64,000 nt of DNA from Maribacter sp. (lineage in GTDB: Bacteria > Bacteroidota > Bacteroidia > Flavobacteriales > Flavobacteriaceae), in the NCBI GenBank assembly GCA_029287355.1, contig JARFRH010000120.1, forward strand, positions 1-64,000, in the 5' to 3' direction. Shown in pieces: positions 43,385 to 52,505 of the stretch. Both the position numbers and the translations under genes were made by a program. A model generated the notes under the pieces. That model was given only the letters and a program-made list of their open reading frames with translations. It searched no databases and had not been told where the DNA came from. Position 1 is the stretch's first letter. Each line of letters begins with the position of its first letter.

Positions 43385-44496
43385 TTTTCAGGTTGTATTG
43401 AGGTTCTAAAACGTGTTTCCGTACAAGGAACAGTTGTTGTAGCTGGCGGTGGATAAGGCGATAATAACGTAGGCTCAAGTTGCACGGATATTATTGGCTC
43501 TATCGAGTTTTCCGCTATGGCACTGCGATTTATAAAAACCGAAGCTACTGAAACAGGTGCCGCAGTGAATCTACCAAAAACGAAATCTTCACTATCGCTG
43601 ACATTGGTCATATTGCCTATTAAGGCCGCTGGTGGTGGTGCGTTGAAGCCAGAATTATTGTCAACAATATCTTTTAGAATTTTATAATAGTCATAAGCTG
43701 CCGGGGTCAAGGTGAACTGTTGAATTTCGACAACGACATTTTCTTTTGTATACAAAGGGATGTTCGCAACTGGAAGATTCGATGTGCGCTTTCCATTTGA
43801 AAAACCATCATCGAAAATACTAATGCGCTCTGGAAAACGTATTTTCCAGCATGCCGTCTCACACAAATAATTGAAGAAATCGGGGGTGGGCACATCGGTA
43901 CTTGTACACTCCCCATTTCTGAAAATTGAATCCAGGCAAGTTTCGCAAATATCAAGATTTTCAAAGGATCGAAATGTCCAATAATAGAAATTTTCCTGGC
44001 TTTCAGGATCATCAAAGGTAACTGAGATTAAATGCCCGGGCTGAAACTCGCCAGTGCCCTCATCAAATTGCAATTCAGGATTATAGTCTGCATTGATGTC
44101 GGATATCGGTACGGGCTCTAGAATGGTTTCAGATGAAGATTGATATTGGGTACCATCGATTAAAATGATAGACAATTGCCACCTATCTCCAATCTGTGCC
44201 TTAAAATCTGGCGGAGGCACATAAACACCCTCCTCTTCAGTTAAGAATATGGTTTGACCTGAATCAGCGTTTTTAAAAGAAACCGTCGCTCCTTTTTCGA
44301 AAACCGTAGTATTGACTCCGAATTCAGTAACGGACTTATTAATAATAACATAAGAAGCACCTTCCAATGTAGAAGCAAAACCTTCTACAAAAACCAGCCC
44401 AGCTTTAAATTCAAATTCAGGCGCTACGGGGTCAATGCAACCTAAAAGCAACATAGAAAAGAAAAGAAAAATTTGATAAAAAAATCGTGTTGTCAT
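43372..44496 (-). CDS. DUF4249 lipoprotein
   Basis: Lipoprotein signal LLLGCIDP; VFVEGFASTLEGASYVIINKS; overlaps the TonB receptor start, a common pairing. Confidence 0.85.
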   Translation of the reverse strand: MTTRFFYQIFLFFSMLLLGCIDPVAPEFEFKAGLVFVEGFASTLEGASYVIINKSVTEFGVNTTVFEKGATVSFKNADSGQTIFLTEEEGVYVPPPDFKAQIGDRWQLSIILIDGTQYQSSSETILEPVPISDINADYNPELQFDEGTGEFQPGHLISVTFDDPESQENFYYWTFRSFENLDICETCLDSIFRNGECTSTDVPTPDFFNYLCETACWKIRFPERISIFDDGFSNGKRTSNLPVANIPLYTKENVVVEIQQFTLTPAAYDYYKILKDIVDNNSGFNAPPPAALIGNMTNVSDSEDFVFGRFTAAPVSVASVFINRSAIAENSIEPIISVQLEPTLLSPYPPPATTTVPCTETRFRTSIQPEKWVD

Positions 44497-44622
44497 ACTT
44501 AGGCCAAAAAATCTGTCGCCCTAAAGATAACCGTATTTGTGTAACGAACAATCTATCTAATGAAAAACAAAAAGCCCTTCCGATTTACGAAAAGGCTTTA
44601 ATTTTTTAAAGGGTAATCCTAA

Positions 44623-45123
44623 CTATATCTTTTTGAAGATCAATTGTCCTTCATCATTGAAATTGTCAATATCCAAATCAGAGGCATCTACGGTCATCGT
44701 ATCACCGTTAATAGTGACATCAACCATAATAGTTTGTCCATTTTCATCAATTGTTGTTAAAACCGAACCATCATACGTATAGGTGCTCGCATCCGTATCG
44801 GACTCCGTTGGGCACGGAACATCCAAGCCAGTTGGAGTTGCGTTTATGGAAAGGTAGTCGGCCGAATTTTCGGCTGTCACAGTTAAATCAGCTTTGAAAT
44901 CAAAGGTCAAGATAACGCATTCCCTTTCCGTTAGGAAATCCAATATCTGCTTACCAAATTTTGCGTCATCACTAGCGGTTGCATTGTCTATTTGCAACTC
45001 GGTTGCCTGCCACTGACCAACAATGGCATTTTGTCCCGTTTCAGTCTCATCGTTGTTATCATCCTTGGAGCATGAAAACATCAATCCAGATGCTAAAAAC
45101 AAGAAAAGAATATTACGTTTCAT
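44623..45123 (-). CDS. Lipocalin-like lipoprotein
   Basis: MKRNILFLFLASGLMFSCSKDD; IVGQWQATELQID. Confidence 0.7.
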   Translation of the reverse strand: MKRNILFLFLASGLMFSCSKDDNNDETETGQNAIVGQWQATELQIDNATASDDAKFGKQILDFLTERECVILTFDFKADLTVTAENSADYLSINATPTGLDVPCPTESDTDASTYTYDGSVLTTIDENGQTIMVDVTINGDTMTVDASDLDIDNFNDEGQLIFKKI

Positions 45124-45198
45124 AGGTATCTATTTTAGTATGTTGATAACCGAAAAACGCAGAATTGTACTATATATTTCAATCATCCGAAACTTTAA

Positions 45199-46292
45199 TT
45201 ACAAAATGAATCGGTATGTCGCCTTGATTAAAAAAGTAGTATTCATTTTTTGATCTAGAATCTGGCCATCAAGACTTCTTCCTAAAGAGTCCATAGAATC
45301 GCCCAGGCCCTCGACACCCTGTGACCAGACCAGGAAAATCTCGGATCCTGGAATATACTCCCATCGCAACACCAGGTTCGAACGGAATTGCACAAAGGAA
45401 AAATCGGGGTCACTTATCTGATAGTCGATAGTCTCATAGAGGTTTTCATCGATCAGAAAAGGGCCTGTGCCGTCTGGTCTTGAGATTTGGTCCATGTTGA
45501 AAAGGGACACCCTTTCGTTTATGTCTTCAGCAATGCGATTATTTACAAAATTGAAATCAGAATATATACCCTGGCAATAAAGGGCTGCCCTTAGAACTGA
45601 ATGGAAAGGTTAGGATTGAGACTTTAATTGAAGCGGATGGAAGTGCTCCATGTTTTTTGATCGATTGCAGAGGTGATATACCGCGGAGACCCATCAAAAT
45701 CTACCTCGGTTACATATTGGGCCCTACTCGGATTTACCGCATACTCCGTATTCAGCGAAAGGCTAAAGGCATCGAAAGGTTAGCAATTCAACTCCGCAAA
45801 ATAATTTATAAAGGAAAAATCATCCTGTTTTGCTTGACTATTCAAATAGCCAAGGGTAAAATTGAACTTTTTACGTTGGTCGCTCTGCAGCACTAAAAAA
45901 GCAGAACGTATGTCATTATAACTATCAATATGTATCTCCGCATTCATCGTCAGCAAAACCATCAAGACGTGACAATCGTTTTTCGATCTTTCAAGGTTCC
46001 GGATCATAAAAACGTACACCTACATATAAATTTTTGGCATCATAAAGAATCTTGAACTTTGACTGGTAGGCCGGAGGTGTGTTCTCGTCAGGTCTTAACT
46101 CTATAAAATCCCACGTCCATTCGACACTATTCCAGCTATTATCATCCAAAACACCATCAATTTCAGGAGCAGTAGCATTCGCCACTGACATAATCACATA
46201 AGTACGCTTAGCCAAGACAGCGACAGAATCTTCCGCGCAAAGAAATTGGGTACAACAAAAATTAAAGAAATCGTGATGAGTAGATTTCGCAT
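45199..46292 (-). pseudogene. Decayed DUF5916 (CBM9-like N-terminal, beta-barrel C-terminal) gene
   Basis: Collinear fragments in different frames: signal-peptide start at 46292, ATAPEIDGVLDDNSWNSVEW, EIHIDSYNDIRSAF, PFDAFSLSLNTEYAVNPSRAQYVTEVDFDGSPRYITSAIDQKTWS, NPNLSIQF.GQPFIA, YEYIPGSEIFLVWSQG-type C-terminus. Confidence 0.85.
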
Positions 46293-46472
46293 AATAAAGG
46301 AGTGGTCGTTTTAGCTTCGCATAAAAATGCTAGATTAATCAGGTACTAACAGTTCGGTTTACTTTTAAACTTTATTTAATACCAAACTTGTCTAAGATAG
46401 GTAGCGCCAAACCACTATTTTATAGTGGGAATTGGACCATGAGAAAATTTAAAAAATAATCGGAAAATGGCA

Positions 46473-46503
46473 TTTGTATTTCAACTTAATAATTGTACAT
46501 TTG
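46473..46503 (+). promoter_or_regulatory. Bacteroidetes-type promoter for rplM
   Basis: TTTG (46473-46476) - 19 nt - TACATTTG (46496-46503), matching the Bacteroidetes -33 TTTG / -7 TAnnTTTG consensus. Confidence 0.8.
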
Positions 46504-46550
46504 CAGCCCGTTTGCAGGGATTGAAGTGTTTAATAGATAAAGAAAGCGCC

Positions 46551-47006
46551 GTGGATACATTAAGTTACAAAACTATTTCAGCCAACAGAAAGACCGTTGA
46601 TAAGCAGTGGTTATTGGTTGATGCAGAAGGTCAAACATTGGGCCGTCTTGCTTCTAAGGTAGCAAAATTGCTTAGGGGAAAGCATAAACCAAACTTTACT
46701 CCACATGTTGATTGTGGTGATAACGTGGTTATTGTAAATGCAGAAAAAATAGTTCTTTCCGGAAATAAATGGGATAGCAAAGTTTACCAACGCTATACTG
46801 GATACCCAGGAGGTCAACGTGAAACTTCAGTAAAGGAGTTGTTAGCCAAGGATCCGGGTCGCATTGTAGAGAAAGCTGTTAAAGGCATGCTTCCTAAAAC
46901 TAGATTAGGTGCGGATTTGTTCCGAAACCTAAAGGTAAATGTCGGAACTGAGCACGGACAAGAAGCGCAAAAACCAACTGTAATCAACATAAACGACTTT
47001 AAGTAA
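46551..47006 (+). CDS. rplM: 50S ribosomal protein L13
   Basis: GTG start MDTLSYKTISANRKTVDKQWLLVDAEGQTLGRLASKVAKLLRGKHKPNFTPHVDCGD; upstream part of the ORF-track ORF overlaps the promoter. Confidence 0.95.
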   Translation: MDTLSYKTISANRKTVDKQWLLVDAEGQTLGRLASKVAKLLRGKHKPNFTPHVDCGDNVVIVNAEKIVLSGNKWDSKVYQRYTGYPGGQRETSVKELLAKDPGRIVEKAVKGMLPKTRLGADLFRNLKVNVGTEHGQEAQKPTVININDFK

Positions 47007-47392
47007 TGGAGACGATTCATAAAATAGGAAGAAGAAAAACTGCTGTTGCACGTGTTTATCTTTCCAAAGGAAAAGGAAAAATCACCATTAACAATCGTGA
47101 TTTGAAAATATATTTTCCAACGGCTACATTGCAGTATAAGGTAAATCAGCCCTTCGCACTTACCAATACCGAGGGTGACTATGATGTTAAGGTAAATGTT
47201 TATGGTGGTGGAATCACTGGTCAGGCAGAAGCGGTACGTTTGGCATTGTCAAGAATCATGTGTGAGATAGATGAAGAAAACAGATTGGTATTGAAACCGG
47301 AAGGTTTATTGACAAGAGATCCCCGTATGGTAGAACGCAAGAAATTCGGTCAGAAGAAAGCCCGTAAAAAATTCCAGTTCTCTAAACGTTAA
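47006..47392 (+). CDS. rpsI: 30S ribosomal protein S9
   Basis: IGRRKTAVARVYLSKGKGKITINNRD...RKKFGQKKARKKFQFSKR. Confidence 0.97.
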   Translation: METIHKIGRRKTAVARVYLSKGKGKITINNRDLKIYFPTATLQYKVNQPFALTNTEGDYDVKVNVYGGGITGQAEAVRLALSRIMCEIDEENRLVLKPEGLLTRDPRMVERKKFGQKKARKKFQFSKR

Positions 47393-47405
47393 TACAAAAT
47401 TATCA

Positions 47406-47431
47406 GGTGTCTCTTCGGAGACACCTTTATT
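47406..47431 (+). terminator. Terminator after rpsI
   Basis: GGTGTCTC-TTCG-GAGACACC then tttatttat; perfect stem with UUCG tetraloop. Confidence 0.8.
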
Positions 47432-47609
47432 TATATTCATTAACAAGTTCATTGAAAGTTTTCTGCATATCAGAAAACAATTAGAAATCCTTACCTCCAT
47501 ATACAGAGGAAAGGTAAATTAGTTTAGCATCTAAATGATAGAGGCTTCCGCAGTATGACGGATACCACTCTAGCATTGCTAATTCAAAAGAACGTAAACT
47601 AAATTCAAA

Positions 47610-48755
47610 ATGGCGAAAGTCGAAGTAAATCAATTATTGGAAGCAGGTGTGCATTTTGGACACCTTACAAGAAAGTGGAATCCGAATATGGCTCCTTATA
47701 TCTACATGGAGCGCAACGGCATTCACGTCATCAACCTTTACAAAACAGTTGCAAAATTAGATGAGGCCAACGAAGCACTCAGCAAGATTGCTGCTTCTGG
47801 TCGAAAAATTCTTTTCGTAGCCACTAAAAAACAAGCAAAAGACATTGTTGCGGAAAAAGTAGCAAGTGTAAACATGCCTTACATCACTGAAAGGTGGCCA
47901 GGTGGTATGCTGACCAACTTTGTAACTATTCGTAAAGCCGTTAAGAAAATGGCGATGATCGATAGAATGAAAAAGGATGGTACATTTTTAACACTTTCTA
48001 AAAAAGAACGCCTTCAAGTCGATCGTTTACGTGCTAAATTGGAAAAGAACCTTGGTTCTATCTCTGAAATGACACGTTTGCCAGGCGCTCTTTTTGTTGT
48101 TGATACGATGCGTGAGCACATTGCCGTTAAGGAAGCTCAGAAATTGAACATTCCTATTTTTGCAATGGTCGATACCAATTCAGACCCGAGAGCTATTGAT
48201 TATGTTGTGCCATCCAATGATGATGCTTCAAAATCAATTGAGATCATTATGACTCAAGTTACCGATGCCATTGCAGAAGGTTTAGCAGAGCGTAAAACTG
48301 AAAAGCAGTCTAGTCAAGAAGGTGCAGAGGCTACGAAAACCGAGAAAAAAGAGGAGGTGAAAGCTGAGCCTATAGCTGAAGCAGCACCAGCAGTTGAAAA
48401 AGCTGTTGCCGCGGCAAAGGAGGAAGTTAAGGAAGAAGCTCCAAAAGTAGCGGAGAAGAAAGAGAAAGCCCCTAAGAAAGCCGCCAAAGCAAAAGCTTCT
48501 AAAGGCGATGATTTGACTAAAATAGAAGGTGTGGGCCCGAAAGCAGCAGAAGCTTTGACCAATGCCGGATTGGAAACTTTTGCAAAAGTTGCCAAAGCCA
48601 AAGCAGACAAGATGAAAGAAATCTTAACTGAAGCCAGTTCTCGATTAGCGCATTTAGATACTACATCTTGGCCAAAGCAAGCAAAAATGGCTGCCGACGA
48701 AAAGTGGGATGAATTGAAAACTTGGCAAGAAAGTGCTAAAGGTGGGGTTGAATAA
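47610..48755 (+). CDS. rpsB: 30S ribosomal protein S2 with long C-terminal extension (charged linker plus helix-hairpin-helix domain)
   Basis: LLEAGVHFGHLTRKWNPNMAPYIYMERNGIHVINL, TERWPGGMLTNF, DTNSDPRAIDYVVPSNDDA; extra KGDDLTKIEGVGPKAAEALTNAGLETFAKVAKA. Confidence 0.96.
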   Translation: MAKVEVNQLLEAGVHFGHLTRKWNPNMAPYIYMERNGIHVINLYKTVAKLDEANEALSKIAASGRKILFVATKKQAKDIVAEKVASVNMPYITERWPGGMLTNFVTIRKAVKKMAMIDRMKKDGTFLTLSKKERLQVDRLRAKLEKNLGSISEMTRLPGALFVVDTMREHIAVKEAQKLNIPIFAMVDTNSDPRAIDYVVPSNDDASKSIEIIMTQVTDAIAEGLAERKTEKQSSQEGAEATKTEKKEEVKAEPIAEAAPAVEKAVAAAKEEVKEEAPKVAEKKEKAPKKAAKAKASKGDDLTKIEGVGPKAAEALTNAGLETFAKVAKAKADKMKEILTEASSRLAHLDTTSWPKQAKMAADEKWDELKTWQESAKGGVE

Positions 48756-48831
48756 CTTACTCTAAAACAAAAAATCAACAATAATAATATAGATTTCCGC
48801 CTGCGCGGAAACAATAATAAATGCTTAAATT

Positions 48832-49797
48832 ATGGTGAAAATTACCGCCGCAGAAGTAAACAAATTAAGAAAAGCGACAGGTGCAGGAATGATGGACTGC
48901 AAAAATGCTTTGGTAGAAGCTGAAGGAGATTTCGACAAGGCTATTGAAGTTCTTCGTAAAAAAGGACAAAAAGTAGCTGCCAAAAGAGCCGACAGAGATT
49001 CTTCTGAAGGTGCTGCAATTTCAAAACTAAACGCTGATCATACAGCTGGTGTTGCTATCGTTTTAGGTTGTGAAACTGATTTCGTTGGAAAAAACGAAAA
49101 CTTTATTGCTCTGGCAAATCAACTTGCTGAGTTAGCATTAAACTATGACTCCAAAGAAGCGTTTTTAGCTGCTGATTTCGGTGGAATGACCGTTGCCGAG
49201 AAATTGATTGAGCAAACCGGAGTTATCGGTGAGAAGTTAGAAATCACTGCTTTCGAAAAATTAGAAGCACCATATGTTGGCACTTATGTTCATATCAACA
49301 AAATTGCCGCTTTGGTAGGTTTATCATCAAAAGTAGCTACGGCCGAAGTTTTGGCAAAAGATGTTTCAATGCAAGTGGCTTCAATGGGAGCGACTACATT
49401 GTCTTACAAAGATTTCGACCCAGCATTCGTTGCTGCGGAAACCGAAGCTAGAATCGCCGTTATTGAAAAAGACAATGTAGAACTTGGTCGTTTGGGTAAA
49501 ACGCTCAAAAACGTTCCACAATACATTTCAATGGCACAATTAACCGATGAAGTTATTGCAAAAGCTGAAGAAGATGCCAAAGCACAATTGAAAGCGGAAG
49601 GCAAGCCTGAGCAAATTTGGGATAAAATCCTTCCAGGTAAAATGGAAAGGTTCATTTCAGACAACACAACTTTAGATCAAGAACAGTGTTTGTTAGATCA
49701 GAATTTCATCAAGGATGAAAAAATCAATGTTGCTCAATACGTTGAATCACATGGAGATGTTTCGGTAACAGATTTTAAACGTGTGACCGTAGGTTAA
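48832..49797 (+). CDS. tsf: Translation elongation factor Ts
   Basis: VNKLRKATGAGMMDCKNALVEAEGDFDKAIEVLRKKG. Confidence 0.97.
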   Translation: MVKITAAEVNKLRKATGAGMMDCKNALVEAEGDFDKAIEVLRKKGQKVAAKRADRDSSEGAAISKLNADHTAGVAIVLGCETDFVGKNENFIALANQLAELALNYDSKEAFLAADFGGMTVAEKLIEQTGVIGEKLEITAFEKLEAPYVGTYVHINKIAALVGLSSKVATAEVLAKDVSMQVASMGATTLSYKDFDPAFVAAETEARIAVIEKDNVELGRLGKTLKNVPQYISMAQLTDEVIAKAEEDAKAQLKAEGKPEQIWDKILPGKMERFISDNTTLDQEQCLLDQNFIKDEKINVAQYVESHGDVSVTDFKRVTVG

Positions 49798-49827
49798 ACT
49801 AACTATCAGACTAACTCAAAATGAAGA

Positions 49828-49863
49828 CCGCCTTGACAAATTTGTCAAGGCGGTTCTTTTTTA
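49828..49863 (+). terminator. Terminator after tsf
   Basis: CCGCCTTGACAAATTTGTCAAGGCGG perfect palindrome followed by TTCTTTTTT. Confidence 0.9.
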
Positions 49864-49887
49864 TAGAAATTAGACTTCAACCATGAG

Positions 49888-50703
49888 CTAATTCGCTCTA
49901 ATAATGATGTCGCCATTATAGGTCTTGAGCATCATTTCAGGGCCACCACCATTGATTTTACCACTCACCCACTGCTCTATTTCCACCTTATAGGTGCTGG
50001 AAGATCTATCGGTCTTGGCTACCGCTTTTTGCTGGTCGACCGCCATTTCAAAATCGGTGAAAATATCCCCTTGTTCCGACTTCAATTTTAAATTCGCCTT
50101 TACCGAATTAGGGAAAGTGACGTCAAGGTCGCCATTAAGACTACTAAAAACCATATTGGCACCGTTTGTTACTGAAATGAAGTTGACCTTGATATCTCCA
50201 TTCACCGTATCAGCAGAGGCAGAACCACTTACATCTTCCATACTAATTTCGCCATTGACATTGCTGATTTCAAGTTCGCCGTTTACTCCTTTCACATTAA
50301 TGTTGCCTTTATTCACTGTAGCAAGTTTCAATGAAAAATTCTTAGGAACCTTAATCTCGAGGTTCGTTACCTTATTCCATTGTTCATTGATAATCTGCAC
50401 CACATTATCTTTTTCTTCAGCAGCTATCTTCAAAGAACTGTTTTGAATACGCTTCAATCCATTCTTTTCGCCCTTATCGTCTTTATAGTGTTCTTTTCTA
50501 TTTCCAAAAGAAGCTTTTACGATAACCTCGCTACCTTCATAGGCCATCACATCTATCGAGCCCGCCAACTGAGATACGATTAGTTTACCAGCCTCATTAG
50601 GGTTACTCAATGGCACTGAAAACAATTCAACGCTTTCTTCTTGAGCATTATTTGTGAATGGTATAAAAAGTAATAGTGCAAATAGTAGTTTTATATTTTT
50701 CAT
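49888..50703 (-). CDS. DUF4097 family beta-solenoid protein (paralog A)
   Basis: Signal peptide MKNIKLLFALLLFIPFTNNAQ; NVKGVNGELEISNVNGEISMEDVSGSASADTVNGDIKVNF. Confidence 0.8.
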   Translation of the reverse strand: MKNIKLLFALLLFIPFTNNAQEESVELFSVPLSNPNEAGKLIVSQLAGSIDVMAYEGSEVIVKASFGNRKEHYKDDKGEKNGLKRIQNSSLKIAAEEKDNVVQIINEQWNKVTNLEIKVPKNFSLKLATVNKGNINVKGVNGELEISNVNGEISMEDVSGSASADTVNGDIKVNFISVTNGANMVFSSLNGDLDVTFPNSVKANLKLKSEQGDIFTDFEMAVDQQKAVAKTDRSSSTYKVEIEQWVSGKINGGGPEMMLKTYNGDIIIRAN

Positions 50704-50776
50704 GATTATTGATTTTATTTTCATTCCCGCCCTTTGTCTATACTGAGGACCATCTGAGGAGTGAATCTGTTCGTAT

Positions 50777-51646
50777 TTATATTTTCTTGATAATAACATC
50801 TCCATTCAAAGTTTCAAAATCGAATGACAAGCCCCCCTTACCAATTTGAACCACGGGTTTTGATTCGTATTTATATTTGGCGTTTTTCTTCTTGCCTGAG
50901 TCGTTCTTGGTGGTTTTAGCAAATTGTTTTTCGATGTCAAAATCAGTGAATAATTCTCCGTTCATACTTTTAAAAGCGATATCCGCGGACAAATCTTTTT
51001 GATAAGTGATGTTGATATCCCCGTTCAAAGAATAATAGGTCGAGTCTAAGGTGGGGTTATCTGCATATGAAATACTAACTGCCCCATTGATACAGCGTAC
51101 TTTGGTCTGCCCAGTAACATTGAGTAGCTCAATGCCTCCATTGATGTTGTTCGCTTCAATAAAACTTCCACGAGTATTCTTTACTAAAAGCTCTCCATTG
51201 TTAATGGCACCAACCTTTATCCTGTTCTTTTTTGGTACTTTAACCCTGAAGTTCAATGTATGCTCATAAGGAGATTCTTCCCATCGGTCACAATTGATAT
51301 TTGTGAAACTCCCGTCTTTATACTGCATATTGGGCACATCGGGATAGACAATAATTTTATCGCCTTGATTGATGACCTTTATACCGATTTCCTTTTTGCC
51401 CAGTTCAAGATTAGTCGTGTTAGAAGCGGTAATAGTTTTCTCAACCGTTACCAAAACAGTAGTCCCATCATAGCCTTCTATAGCAATAGAACCACTTAAA
51501 TTCTGAACTTCTAGCATCTTATCGCTACTTGAATCCTCGTAGGATAGTTCTTTCTTAATTACTTCGTTAAATTCTTTCCGTTGTGCATTTGCACATTGCA
51601 CCGTAAAAGCCCCTGCTAATACGACAAATACTAGTACTCTTTTCAT
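50777..51646 (-). CDS. DUF4097 family beta-solenoid protein (paralog B)
   Basis: Signal peptide MKRVLVFVVLAGAFTVQCANAQ; EANNINGGIELLNVTGQTKVRCINGAVSISY, YSLNGDINITY. Confidence 0.8.
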   Translation of the reverse strand: MKRVLVFVVLAGAFTVQCANAQRKEFNEVIKKELSYEDSSSDKMLEVQNLSGSIAIEGYDGTTVLVTVEKTITASNTTNLELGKKEIGIKVINQGDKIIVYPDVPNMQYKDGSFTNINCDRWEESPYEHTLNFRVKVPKKNRIKVGAINNGELLVKNTRGSFIEANNINGGIELLNVTGQTKVRCINGAVSISYADNPTLDSTYYSLNGDINITYQKDLSADIAFKSMNGELFTDFDIEKQFAKTTKNDSGKKKNAKYKYESKPVVQIGKGGLSFDFETLNGDVIIKKI

Positions 51647-51698
51647 TTGATTGTAATTATTGGATTGATGAATAAACTCGCCCAAATGGGCATTCTGA

Positions 51699-52502
51699 TT
51701 ATATAATAGACTTGATCGTAGTTTCCAGTTTTTGCTTAACGGATATCTCCAAATCCTTGGTACGCATCAAAGTCTTGAATGGTTCTATGGACTTCTTTTC
51801 TTGCAGTGCGACCATAAGGTTCGCCAAAGTCACCTGAACAATAGGAGAATCTTGTTTTACAATAGATTGCACCAAGCCCTCACGCACTATAGGATTATCA
51901 AGGTAGTTCGTCAAAGACTCAATGGCGGACAACCTCACATTTACATTCGTATCATTATTCAAGGTCTGGAGCAGTGCGCTAATCACCTTTTCGTCTACCT
52001 TCTGAATTTTATTTGCTTCGCTAATACCCTGTAATCGTTTATTCGCCGAAGGCTGTTCTAACAAGGTCAAAACTAGTTGTTCCCTAACATTCTCTGTGTC
52101 AGGATTACTGAAAACAGTAGTTTCAACTGGTGTGTTTATGGCATCGGTTTTCAAAATATACCCCAAACTCAATCCCATTACCAATAGTAATATTCCGTAG
52201 GCCATTTGTGGTTTCCAAAAGATTTCTCCAACGAAAGCCAACCAACTTCTGGAGCTGACTTTGGTCGCTTTAGATTTTGCGATTTCACCATGCAGCATAT
52301 CGAAAAAAAGATCGTCCATTTTCTCTGAGGGTTTGGGTATTACTATTTTTTCCAAATCATGCCATGTTCCGTTGAGCTTTTCAAACTTTTCTTGATACTC
52401 AGGAGTACCGCTAAGAAATGCCTCAAATTCTTTTCTTGCCTCTTCCTCTAAACCATCAGAGAGATACTCCATCATCCATATGTCAAACTTTTCTTGTTCC
52501 AT
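51699..52502 (-). CDS. Putative membrane anti-sigma factor with C-terminal HEAT repeats
   Basis: N-terminal DIWMMEYLSDGLEEEARKEFEAFLSGTPEYQEKFE, TM MAYGILLLVMGLSLGYIL, HEAT-like NVRLSAIESLTNYL; next to a sigma factor. Confidence 0.7.
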   Translation of the reverse strand: MEQEKFDIWMMEYLSDGLEEEARKEFEAFLSGTPEYQEKFEKLNGTWHDLEKIVIPKPSEKMDDLFFDMLHGEIAKSKATKVSSRSWLAFVGEIFWKPQMAYGILLLVMGLSLGYILKTDAINTPVETTVFSNPDTENVREQLVLTLLEQPSANKRLQGISEANKIQKVDEKVISALLQTLNNDTNVNVRLSAIESLTNYLDNPIVREGLVQSIVKQDSPIVQVTLANLMVALQEKKSIEPFKTLMRTKDLEISVKQKLETTIKSII

Positions 52503-52505
52503 AAT

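Noticed and set aside
46467-46550. Upstream N-terminal extension of L13 in the ORF track
   Set aside because: It overlaps a strong TTTG-N19-TACATTTG promoter; the GTG at 46551 gives the normal L13 N-terminus.
48314-48814. Long minus-strand ORF opposite rpsB
   Set aside because: Antisense shadow of the Ala/Lys/Glu-rich S2 extension; composition is biased and it has no independent support.
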